Part shown: positions 22,238 to 30,990 of the stretch, piece by piece
Layout of the letters: the number at the start of each line of letters is the position of its first letter
Numbering within the stretch: the stretch's first letter is position 1
DNA from: Adiantum capillus-veneris
Lineage: Eukaryota; Streptophyta; Polypodiopsida; Polypodiales; Pteridaceae
NCBI GenBank assembly: GCA_014529385.2
Contig: CM043963.1
Coordinates: forward strand, 71,132,412 to 71,196,411
DNA: 64,000 bases
Direction: 5' to 3'
Made by a program: the position numbers and the translations under genes
The notes under the pieces: model-generated
What the model was told of the DNA's origin: nothing
The model's input: the letters and a program-made list of their open reading frames with translations, nothing else
Database searches by the model: none

Positions 22238-23939
22238 AAACTTGGCTCGAATGATGATAGGAATTGATCCCAATGCTCAAACAACCGGACGCGCTCTGCT
22301 GCTGCAACATATCATCAAGCCAAAGTAGTTGGTTGGGCTACTAGATGATCCATCCAACGTTGGCATTGCTAATGTTTTGCGGCAGAAGTATTTCAGTGAG
22401 CTAAAGAACATTATGTCGCCTCAAGAGATGATGGAGGTGTGTGACAACGCAGGAATAAGTTTCAAGGCCTATGAATCTTTGTATAAAAGTGTCACACTCG
22501 GTCATCGGACAAAAGGTTTGTTTTGATTTCTGCCAACGCCTTACAGTGTCAGTGTTGCAAAAAAGTGCGCCAATAATGATGTTGCCAGCTTGTTGGGCAG
22601 ATTTCAGTATGTGAAGGATGACATGCCATTAGATGACAAAAAATTATTCCGCTACAACGAGTTCAACAATGTGTATGTTGACTTGTTGAAGCTCCAAGAG
22701 TCAATGATAAGATTTTATGGGTTGACACAAGAAGAGAGTGATGGGAAAGTGATATTTGTTATGAAGCTTGATGAGTGCCAAGTTGTTAAAGGTCAACGGC
22801 TTGAAAGGGTAAGTGTTACGTTGATGAGCAGGGCCTTGGTGGGTGTCGATGTGGAGCTAACAGCCAATGAGAAGGGAAACACTTGTTTAGGTGTTCAGTC
22901 AGAGAAAAATATTTGGTGGCTGACAGCTTTTCATCTCCCACATGAGACACATGAGACTCTCAAATGGTATTTCAATCACACAACAATCGTTGATGTCATT
23001 CGACAACAGCAAGAAGGACAGAGATTGCATGTTTCGGGTTTTGGAACGTTCCAAGGATAGTGGCATTTGGCAGGAGAGTTGAAAATGCTCAAGTGTATGT
23101 TAGGGTGCAAGCAAGGTGCAATGACCCTCTTTCCATGCATTTATTGATGCCACAGTAAAGTCTCAATGGGAACTGATGGCAAGGGTGCAGAGGCCAGCAA
23201 GTTGAAAGGTGGTAAGGGTAAGGGAGGCAAAGTTACAGTCAAGTCTGCAAAAGGTGTACCCACTACACAAGCAGTGGGGTAAAGCACTACAACAATGGTT
23301 TCAAGGATCCTCAGTTGTGACCAGCAAGTACCTCCTAATCGAAACATGGATGATCCAAATTGGGATCCTATTCTTTCAATACCACTGATAAATGTGCATG
23401 TGTGCACCCTTCATGCCCGTCTACAAATTCTTGACGAGTTGTTTATGCTCCATATTAATTACACTTGGAATATGGAGCCTGCAGAAAGAAGAGAAGAGTG
23501 TATACGAGAACTAGAATCTATTCTATCTTTCGTTGGCCTACATGGGGGTGCGGTTGAGCTATCAAAAGACAAGAAGGCATCTGAAAGTACACAAGATCGC
23601 CCTAATAAATTTTGTATGGGTGGTAGTAAATCTAGACATCTGCTTTCAAACTATTCAGACTCCCAAAGTCCCAATGAGTTTTAGTTGTGTAAAAAAATGT
23701 GTGACATTACCACCTACAAAGGTAATGAAGCAGCCCAAGGAATTAAGTGTGCTTGTGTGCGACAGTCTACTGATGATATTTTTCGTCTTCTCGAAAAGGC
23801 AAAGCTAACCAATGATGAGATATCCGCCCTAAAGTTTGTAATCAATAGTTTTACACCACAAATGGTGGCTTGGGGGAAGACACACATAACACATTACATG
23901 GTGTGTTGCACATTTGATATTTTCAATCAAAATACATCT

Positions 23940-24022
23940 GTAAGCAAAACTAAAGTTTGTCTTTTTTCAGCATATTCTTTTTTCACATAGTGCTTTTTTC
24001 CTCGACACTTATGGTTCATTAG
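23940..24022 (+). other. intron 2 of gene Y
   Basis: 83 bp, donor GTAAGC, acceptor TTCATTAG, phase 0. Splicing continues the frame as AFGAAKGWSAHS to a stop at 24158-24160. Confidence 0.65.
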
Positions 24023-24160
24023 GCATTTGGAGCAGCCAAGGGATGGAGCGCTCACAGTATCAAGCAAACGCAGTGTATTTTAAAAATACACGACATGGAG
24101 GTGGAAGAAAAAAGAGAAATGCCCTTCACGAGATGTTCAATTGGTGCTACAGAGTTTTAG

Positions 24161-24538
24161 TAAAGAGAGAGAGAGAAAAGACAAGAGAACAAAGAAGTTT
24201 AAAATGTAGAATAGAAAAAGTGGTTAGCTAGAGGCGATCACAATCATATCATGCTTCGAGTGCAAAAGATCGATTTCGACGTTAGTTGGAGACAAGGTGG
24301 CGTGATGGCAAGCATTGAGTGAAAATTTAATTTCCTTTTGACACTAACCATTTCTACTGTAAACATGCATTGTCATGCAAAGTGATTTGTAAAGGCGACA
24401 ATTATTAGTCCCATGACTCAAGTTTCATCTATTTTGGAGTCTTTTTCAATTTTTAGTGATTTTATTGAGTTTTTAAAATTTTTTAAAAGCTTGAGTACTA
24501 TATAAGTCAAAAATCACAACTCAAAGTTCATTTCTTGT
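24161..24538 (+). promoter_or_regulatory. Y-H3 spacer with TATA box
   Basis: Non-coding, very AT-rich. A TATA box, TATATAAG, lies at 24499-24506, about 40 bp before the first H3-like frame. The H3-like gene therefore seems to have its own promoter rather than being co-transcribed with Y. Confidence 0.45.
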
Positions 24539-25827
24539 TTGCACAGTTTAGAAGATCCTCTCAAGCCCAAACGTACACGCACTCATATCTTGCACAACAT
24601 AGACGATACACAAGAGCACACCACCACGCACAACGATGACACCACTGCCACTGACAACACTGCAAATCCACAACCAGCAACTCGTATAGAATCCACCGCT
24701 TCAAATCCACAGCCTCAACCACAAGAACCAGCTCCTAACATCCAACCACTCCCCCAACCTTCAACTACAGAGGATCAAAACACCAGGCGACAGATTTTTG
24801 GTGATCTCCAGACACTACAGCATGCAAATTGCACACCTCTATCGGACCTCTAAGCATTTGCATCTCTTAACAGACCAACACAGGAAGCAGGACCTGGAGC
24901 TCATGCAATGGCAGCAACTGAAGATCAAGCAACGGCAGCAACTGGAGATCAAGCAACAGCAACACCTAAAGCTCAAGCAGTCGCAACTACGACGCGGAAA
25001 TTCCCTCCGTGAATCAAATAAAGGGTGATCAAGGTAATACCCGGTGATCCTGTTTCAATAGCACGAGATGCCAAGAGGAGGAAGAGAATGAGAGAGCTAG
25101 AAAATAAAGAGGTAGTAGATAGAAAATCACTGAAATTGCATGAAGAACAAAGAAGGTAGAGAGAGCAGGAAGAATGGCAGAGAGTCGAGGCATGAAGAAG
25201 AAAATCACTGAAATTGCATGAAGAACAAAGAAGGTAGAGAGAGCCCACTTGGCTAATTTACAAGCACGAGCAGAGGCCGAGAAGAGAGTGGAAGAGGACA
25301 GGGCTCAAGCCGCCCAACAAGCAAAGGCTGGGAGCTCCAGACCATCAAAAATTCCTCAGAGAGCAAAACAATGTGCAAAAAAGAAAAAGGACAAGCTCAC
25401 ACCTGAAGAGCAGCAAGCCCAAGAAGAGAGGAGGAAGAAGTATAAAAATGACCCTCCTCAATGGGCCAAACAAGCGGCTCCTCCACCACCGTCAATAGCG
25501 CAGAAGAAAAGGTGATGGAAGCTTGAAACAATTACTCTACGTGAGATCCGCAAATATCAAAAGAGCACGGAGCCAATAATACCAAAGGTAGATTTTTCTC
25601 GAGTGGTAAGAGAAATAATGGACAAATATTCAGATTCAGTTACACGTATCTAGCGTGCGGCTCTTTTGGCTTTACAGGATGCCACCGAGGACATTTTGGT
25701 GCAGTTGTTCCAAGATGGTGTATCTTGTATGGTGCATGCAAAGCGAGTTACATTAAAAAATACAGATCTAGCTCTAGCGCTCAATCTGAGGAATGAAGTG
25801 TCCATAAGAATTAGTTTTCCCATGTAA
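24539..25827 (+). pseudogene. CENH3-like histone H3, plus copy
   Basis: The 5' frame at 24539 is Thr/Asn/Pro/Gln-rich and starts at a TTG, so the true start or a splice acceptor (GCACAG) is uncertain. A degenerate Glu/Lys coiled-coil section follows (24.85-25.25 kb, with a 68-bp tandem duplication at 25131/25199). From 25249 one frame runs EEQQAQEERRKKYKNDPPQW, a Pro run, then AQKKR and [20 protein letters not shown]. The rest of an H3 fold follows: [39 protein letters not shown], to the stop at 25825-25827. Two in-frame stops interrupt it (TGA 25513, TAG 25651). Loop 1 is one residue longer than in canonical H3, and ED.LV.LF.DG followed by HAKRVTL resembles centromeric H3. Known H3 tails are about 40 residues; this one is far longer. 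It converges with gene X minus. Confidence 0.75.
25131..25266 (+). repeat. 68-bp tandem duplication in H3-like tail
   Basis: AGAAAATCACTGAAATTGCA with the following bases at 25131 recurs at 25199. Two units, both within the Glu/Lys-rich part of the tail. Confidence 0.85.
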
Positions 25828-26109
25828 CATCTGTTTATCATATTTGTAGTCTTTCGATATAATATAAACGACTCAATTTTCTCTCATTCGGTGTAACTCT
25901 AATAGTTAATTGTGTACTTTCTATTGTTGAAGTATTTGAATTAATCAAGTAGTTAGATTTCACCTCCTCAACCATCCAAGAACCCGTCTGACGTGGGACA
26001 CCTACCGATGAATATTTTGTGAAACGGAGCCGTTTCGGGTACGTACGGAGACCGTGGGACGACCAAAAGCCACGGCGATGACCAACGACGCAAAACGGGC
26101 CACAAAAAT
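25828..26109. other. gap between convergent H3-like(+) and X(-)
   Basis: Short 3' region shared by two converging genes. An open frame continuing from X into this gap (to 25838) has no similarity to the plus copy and is probably non-coding. Confidence 0.4.
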
Positions 26110-27569
26110 GCATTGTGCACCACAGCACGCATGGGGCAGTTTTGACAATCTCCTCTGGGTTTGTCAACCCTTGACCTAGGCTTAACGCATAGTGGGACAG
26201 GACTAACCCAGGTTGCTTTCCTGTAAAAGCATACAATGCGGCCTCTCGATCCACCAAGATACACTTGTGAGCATTAAGGGTAAGGGAATCTTCAGTAAGG
26301 ATGGCACTTAATGCCTTGCACTTGAGCAGCTCTTGAGCAGCTCCGCAGAACCATGCTTGGAGAACTCTGTGTGTGCAACTCAAAGAATGGATGGCCCCAG
26401 ATGGCCAAGGTAGTGCCACAGGGAGCTACCTCTACCCATAGGATTGTTGTGTGAACCTCCAGTACGCATTGCAAACTTACCAACATGGTATGCGGTCTGC
26501 AAAACATTTTAAACAACTTCAACACTTGCTATAGGAAACAATTTACTATCGATAAAGTTAAAAAGTGGATACCTCAGTTTCCTCATCCATCTCTTAAAGA
26601 GTTTCCTTGTAAGTTTGATGCTAGAGCGATCTTCTCCACCCATAATGGTCAGCGGTTTGTGTGGAAGAAAAGCGCTTTCCGAGATGCTTTCATAAAATGA
26701 GACACATGATTTGATTCCCATAAGTGTATTTACCACGGTTTGTACCAAATTCTGTTCGTTTTCACTAGGGAGGAATGAGAGGCTTGGTGGGAGACCTTGG
26801 TCTTCAAAGTCAATTTGAAAGTTGGCCTTTCTCTTGCCTTCCACTGGGATCTTTCATGCCTGCATAGATAGCGAGCACTGAGAGCGACTCATCTTCTATG
26901 AGTCCTAGTGTCTTTGCAATGTCATCAAGGAACAAGAAGTGACGACCATCACCACCACTGCATGCAAAGTGAGAATTTGGAGGTTAGGAACTTCTTCCAG
27001 CACCTCGTCTCCCTCTATCATCCCATCTTCCTCCTTAGTGGAGTTTTGATCTTGCAAGAGGACAAGTGTCATAGATGCTTCATCCTACTCATCAACCTCT
27101 TCAACAAATTCATTTGATTCCTCCACAATGGTTACAGGAGGTTTCTGGTCGGCCTTTTCCTTTGATTTTCCCTTCTCCATGCCCTCAAGCACAAGCAATA
27201 CCAGAACCATGTCCCACAAGATGAATTGGGTGCCTATGCACCCCATGCCCAAGTCTATGAGTTCATCCTCTTCCTCTGTCCTGTAGTCCCGCTCAGTAAT
27301 CCCTTTTATAAACCTCAACAAGCGATAGCAAAAGTTTTTGTCAGCTGCATAGAGGTGTTTGAGAAAATCCACTAGCAACCACGCCATGTTGGATCCCTCG
27401 AAGACTATTGCATATTCTTCCATGTGCTCCATCATGTAGTCAAGAAAGCTCTAGAATCCCTTTACATGAAGGCTAGAGTCCCCTCAAACAAACTGACTAG
27501 TTCATGTGCGCGATCTACAAGTCCTATCTTCTGTAATTGTGTGAGAAGTGCATCAGAAGATGTTGCCAT
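26110..27569 (-). pseudogene. gene X, minus copy (unknown family)
   Basis: The start is ATG at 27569 (MATSSDALLTQLQKIGL). A frame change near 27450 leads to EEYAIVFEGSNMAWLLVDFLKHLY and an acidic stretch ending EFVEEVDE. The frame then continues past TAG (about 27085) to about 26890. Further exon-like pieces follow: 26844-26509 (LPPSLSFLPSENEQNL..., SSIKLTRKLFKRWMRKL) and a possible micro-exon between TTTTGCAG and GTAAGT near 26500-26480. The C-terminal block 26400-26110 carries KCKALSAIL and NAHKCILVDREAA, shared with X+ at 18.4-18.6 kb. The two copies are inverted relative to each other, and both converge on an H3-like gene. The family is not recognised. Stops make it a pseudogene or a multi-exon gene whose splicing I cannot resolve. 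Confidence 0.5.
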
Positions 27570-27655
27570 GGGTCTATTCGCGAAGAAGATGGGAAGAGAG
27601 CTGAAAGCTTGTGTTTTGTGAATGTGAGAAATGAAGTTTAAAACCTACAAAGTGA

Positions 27656-27663
27656 CTTTTATA
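27656..27663 (-). promoter_or_regulatory. TATA box of gene X minus
   Basis: On the minus strand TATAAAAG, about 90 bp upstream of the ATG at 27569. The bases between are a plausible leader with CT-rich patches (CAGCTCTCTTCCCATCTTCTTC). Confidence 0.5.
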
Positions 27664-27899
27664 CTCAATGTCACTTTTTTAAAGCACTTACAATTAACAT
27701 CAAATCAACTTAAAACTATAATTATAAACAAAATCACGTGACAAGCATTGAAAGACACCAACATTGAAAGTCTTCACGCTCGAAACTAAAAAACTTGCAT
27801 ATTTAAAACTTAATCTTGAACAAATTAAAAAATGAGACAGAGATTCAAAACGCCATATGTATTAATGTCGTTTTAATTACAAGCTTTTACATTAATACA

Positions 27900-28766
27900 T
27901 CACAGAAAACCAATGTTTTCACACAAAAAGCTCTTCTCTTTTCTGGAACGAACAACCTTTTCATTGATTACAAAAACATATTGATTGGGAAAGGTATATC
28001 TAAGATTAAGATACTCACGAAGGTGACTGAGATTCCAGTCGTTATTCACCGAGATGTGATGCACTGCATTATTGTGGAGGTATATTTGCAGATCAATTGA
28101 TTCTCTAGGAGCAACATCAGAGTCTAGTGCCTCCCTTTCTCCCTTCGTCAGCTTCCATGTAGTGTAGGGAAAGACAATTGACAAGCTCTGCTTCGCGATA
28201 TGGTATCTGCACACCACATTCTCAGCAACTACAGAGCACTTGATTGTATCTCCCTGGTGGTTGACCACCTTAGTCAACCATCCAACTGCAAGGAAACTAT
28301 TGATCGCACTTTCCCCTTTGCAACTCCACATTGTTGGTGTCGTGTGAACACTCTGTAGTCGAAAGATAAACACGAACACATGAAGGGACATAAACCAAGT
28401 TAGTGAAGCTTTATGGGAACCATAGGTGCACTTCATTGCTGAATACACATCCGCCTCAATCCTCCTTTTGGTTGTTGTGATCAAGGCACTATCAGGCTTA
28501 GGCCATTCCATACTCTGCAAGGTTGGTGGATGAACTGGAGAAATATTACCATACCCAGTTTTCCTAGGCGTTACATAAGTATGGTTATAAAAAAAAATGT
28601 CCCGTGAGACAAGCTCCACGGATGGACAACCAGCATAGAGCAGCTTGCCAAGGTCAACGTGGATGGCCTCAAAAGTTCGTGTGAACGGCAATAATATAGC
28701 TTGGTCTACTATATCTTGTAGTAAGCAATTGACCTCCAATTTTTCAATAAAATTTTGTGCATTCTC
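27900..28766 (-). CDS. gene W, ~280-residue protein of unknown function
   Basis: This is the longest uninterrupted frame in the 18-31 kb cluster: it is open from just after a stop near 28766 to the stop at 27900. There is no ATG at the 5' end (the frame could begin at TTG 28739), so this may be a 3' exon or a 5'-truncated gene. The protein has no signal peptide. A hydrophobic stretch (SLTWFMSLHVFVFIFRLQ) lies in the middle. The last ~60 residues (IDLQIYLHNN, NLSHLREYLNLRYTF, YVFVINEKVV, RKEKSF) have the beta-strand/helix/strand spacing of a ubiquitin-like beta-grasp domain; that is an impression, not an identification. It runs in the same direction as X minus, 330 bp upstream of its ATG, with the X TATA box in between. 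No second copy was found. Confidence 0.45.
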   Translation of the reverse strand, partial: ENAQNFIEKLEVNCLLQDIVDQAILLPFTRTFEAIHVDLGKLLYAGCPSVELVSRDIFFYNHTYVTPRKTGYGNISPVHPPTLQSMEWPKPDSALITTTKRRIEADVYSAMKCTYGSHKASLTWFMSLHVFVFIFRLQSVHTTPTMWSCKGESAINSFLAVGWLTKVVNHQGDTIKCSVVAENVVCRYHIAKQSLSIVFPYTTWKLTKGEREALDSDVAPRESIDLQIYLHNNAVHHISVNNDWNLSHLREYLNLRYTFPNQYVFVINEKVVRSRKEKSFLCENIGFL

Positions 28767-30344
28767 ATCTCATTAGGCAATCCATGAAATTGTGGAAACT
28801 CATCCACCATGTTTGACTTCCTTAAAAACACTTACATGTGACGTCAAAAGCTCAAGGGATGTCGATGGATCGCTCAAGTACCTAATCTCACACTAGGTAA
28901 CCCGGGCCCAAGTGCTTGTCTTCACAAAATCTCATGACCCTCCAAAGACTGCAATCCAATTACACGACTGTCTCAAGTGCGGTCCACAATTTGCACATAC
29001 ATAGGTGGTTGTCCATAAGAACCTACATCCCCTTTACATTCTCTGCCTGCAAAATAGACAGATTTCATAAGAATTGGATCATGGGAGCACTTGCTCCTTA
29101 GTGGGGGCACCAAAACGATGTTAGCGTGCAAACGGCAAGAAAAATGAGTGCCTCTATAGCCTTGCACGAATTACACCATTGGAAGGAAGAACTATAACAC
29201 TCCCGAAAACACCTGTGATAACCACATGTAGAGATTTATGAAAAACCCATCAAGCATTGAACACACTCAAAATTAGGAGAAACTAAGGACATCATGACAA
29301 AGCTCGTCCCGTGGAATGGTCATAGAGTATCCATAGGCAAAAAAACAGATGACAGATGAAAGAGTTATGGCCACTCGAACATGGGGGTGTACTCTTTCTT
29401 GCTCAAAAATGATCTCTCTGGGAGTTGTGCACGTGTTGCAGCTATTAAAATGGGGGCTCCCTTATCTTTTATTCCCCAAAAATATTCTCTCTCTTCTCAG
29501 CGGACAAGGCTTCCTTTGTAGGCATCTTTTAATTGGCTCATTTTTTGTCTTTCTTGGGTGAAAAATGAGGTGTCGATGACCCTTTGACCAAGGGAATGGG
29601 GTGGGGGCAAGTGGCCAAGGACCAAAAAATGGACCAAGCGCCCAGTGAGATAGTGTTCACAGCTGGAAAAGGTGCCATCTCTCCCCAAGGAACTCACGAG
29701 CCCATCAAGCCAAGCTTGCACCAAGTGATACACCTAAAGGGTGCTCCCCCTTTAGGCTATATAACCCCAACCTTCCACTTTTCCCTTCCCATGTGGGATA
29801 ATCCCCCTGCCACATGGCAACCTCCTGCTCTATCCTCACAAATCCCTTGTGCCCAATAAATTTCCAGACTTTTTTCCAAGCAAGAGAGTTTCTCGGACAA
29901 ACTTCCTCCAAGCATACTATTGTTGCTCCGGTCATCGGATGACACACCGTAACACACGGCTTGGAGCCCAAGTCCTTGGCTACTTCTAGAATTCTTAAAC
30001 CTCAGTATTTTTGATTCCAATCATCAAGTTGGCTCAATTGCCTTTGTTGCATGCACCCACAATCACTTTCTAAGTTGAGACTGCCCAATTCGCATGCTCA
30101 TAACTCACGATGTACAAGTCCGATTCACGAGCTATAAAGCACGGCTGAAAATATTTTTTTAAAAACATGTCTTGGGGACTCAAACAACCCAAAACATCAG
30201 CACCCAAGCCTCAAAAAAGCACACCTTTGTACATGGATTTTTACATGGTCACTTGCAAGACTTGCAGGGCTATGTACACATATATACACGAGGCTAGTGG
30301 GCAAGCTTTTTGGCATGACTTAGTGACTTTATGCTCATCCAAAA
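28767..30344 (+). other. intergenic with LTR-like promoter/poly(A) pair
   Basis: No protein is recognised. TATATAA at 29758-29764 is followed 97 bp later by AATAAA at 29855-29860, and the sequence between is C/T-rich. This spacing is usual for the U3-R part of a retrotransposon LTR, but no ends, primer site or second copy were found. Open frames at 29.3-30.0 kb on both strands overlap one another and lack motifs. Confidence 0.3.
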
Positions 30345-30990
30345 ATGCCTGACAACGCATGTAATTTTCTACAACCTGATGGATGCTTTCTTTATTGTTG
30401 TGAAGCTTCACCTTTTGCTCTACAAGTTGCTTCCTTAATTCTGCTATTTGCACCATGAATTTCTCCTTTGCAATCAAGGTTGATGTCCAAAGTTGTTACT
30501 TTTTAGCTAAGCTTGCAACTTGCAGCATTTCTAGTTTTGTTTGAATCCGATTACGTGTTGAGAGCTCTTGCAAGTATAAAGTGTAAAGCCTCTAGCGATA
30601 GCCTAACAATCCGTGGTAGCCATCACCCAAAAAGCGTAAGAGCTGCATGATGTTGCAAAATGGTGGAGATGCACCTATCTGAGGATCAAGGGGGTAAATT
30701 TCTCCATCCGTTCAAAGGTCAATGGACTTTCCTCCCTTGAAATTGTAGCATGTCCATCAGAATAGACTCATTGTCTCAATTGTTGCACAAAATTGAATAC
30801 TCCTGCTCCAAATCAACATATAATTTGAACTTTGAAGGCTTATTGGTGATGTCTCACATAGCCATTGTATCTGGAGATGGAGATGGAGGTGTAAGTGCAG
30901 CTAGAGATGGAGATGGAGGTAGAGGAGGAGCTGAAGATGGAGGTGGAGGTGGAGATGCCAATGGAGATGGAGATGGATCTTGCAAGGATG
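30345..30990 (-). pseudogene. gene Y, 5' fragment on minus strand
   Basis: Read on the minus strand it gives a Pro/Ser-rich start (about 30980-30870, from an (ATCTCC)-type repeat), then KLYVDLEQEYSIL (about 30830-30795), LLRFLGDGYHGLLGY (about 30640-30600) and a coiled coil (EKFMVQIAELRKQLVEQ...). These occur in the same order as in Y+ (LNVDLEQEYAIV, LLRFFGDGRGGLFGY, coiled coil). It ends near 30345; no equivalent of the Y core was found further down to 28.77 kb. Stops interrupt it. It establishes Y as a repeated family in this window. Confidence 0.65.
30872..30985 (+). repeat. GGAGAT-type minisatellite
   Basis: Imperfect units of GGAGATGGA/GGAGGT. On the minus strand they encode the Pro/Ser-rich start of the Y fragment. 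Confidence 0.85.

Larger units (their letters stand above)
21516..24160 (+). pseudogene. gene Y, coiled coil plus possible transposase-like core
   Basis: ATG 21516 opens a frame with VDLEQEYAIV and LLRFFGDGRGGLFGY. A frame change near 21838 leads to a Lys/Glu/Gln-rich coiled coil (21870-22015) and basic clusters RKRKKQ and RKKRVRQTR. An intron at 22165-22237 (GTAAGA...TGCAG, 73 bp) joins in phase to a frame that stays open without any indel to 23939. A second intron, 23940-24022 (GTAAGC...TTAG, 83 bp), joins in phase 0 to a last exon ending at TAG 24158-24160. The frame is broken only by nonsense codons: TAA 22019, TAG 22326, TGA 22524, TAG 23058, TGA 23145, TAA 23280 and TAG 23682. The core has KLDE (22770), WHLAGELKML (about 23061-23090), PCIY.C (23136) and HVCTLHARLQ (about 23400). 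This order faintly recalls animal DDE-type transposase-like proteins, but I cannot name the family. A 5' fragment lies at 30990-30345 minus. Confidence 0.55.

Noticed and set aside
22019-23684. U-to-C RNA editing of stop codons in Y
   Set aside because: Attractive for a fern or hornwort, but such editing is organellar, and any stop codon can be reverted by T-to-C; no independent evidence.
25838-26419. 193-codon single gene on the minus strand
   Set aside because: Only the first ~100 codons match gene X+; the rest is an accidental extension without similarity.
29497-29971. Overlapping ~90-codon frames on both strands
   Set aside because: No motif; region better explained by an LTR-like TATA/AATAAA pair.
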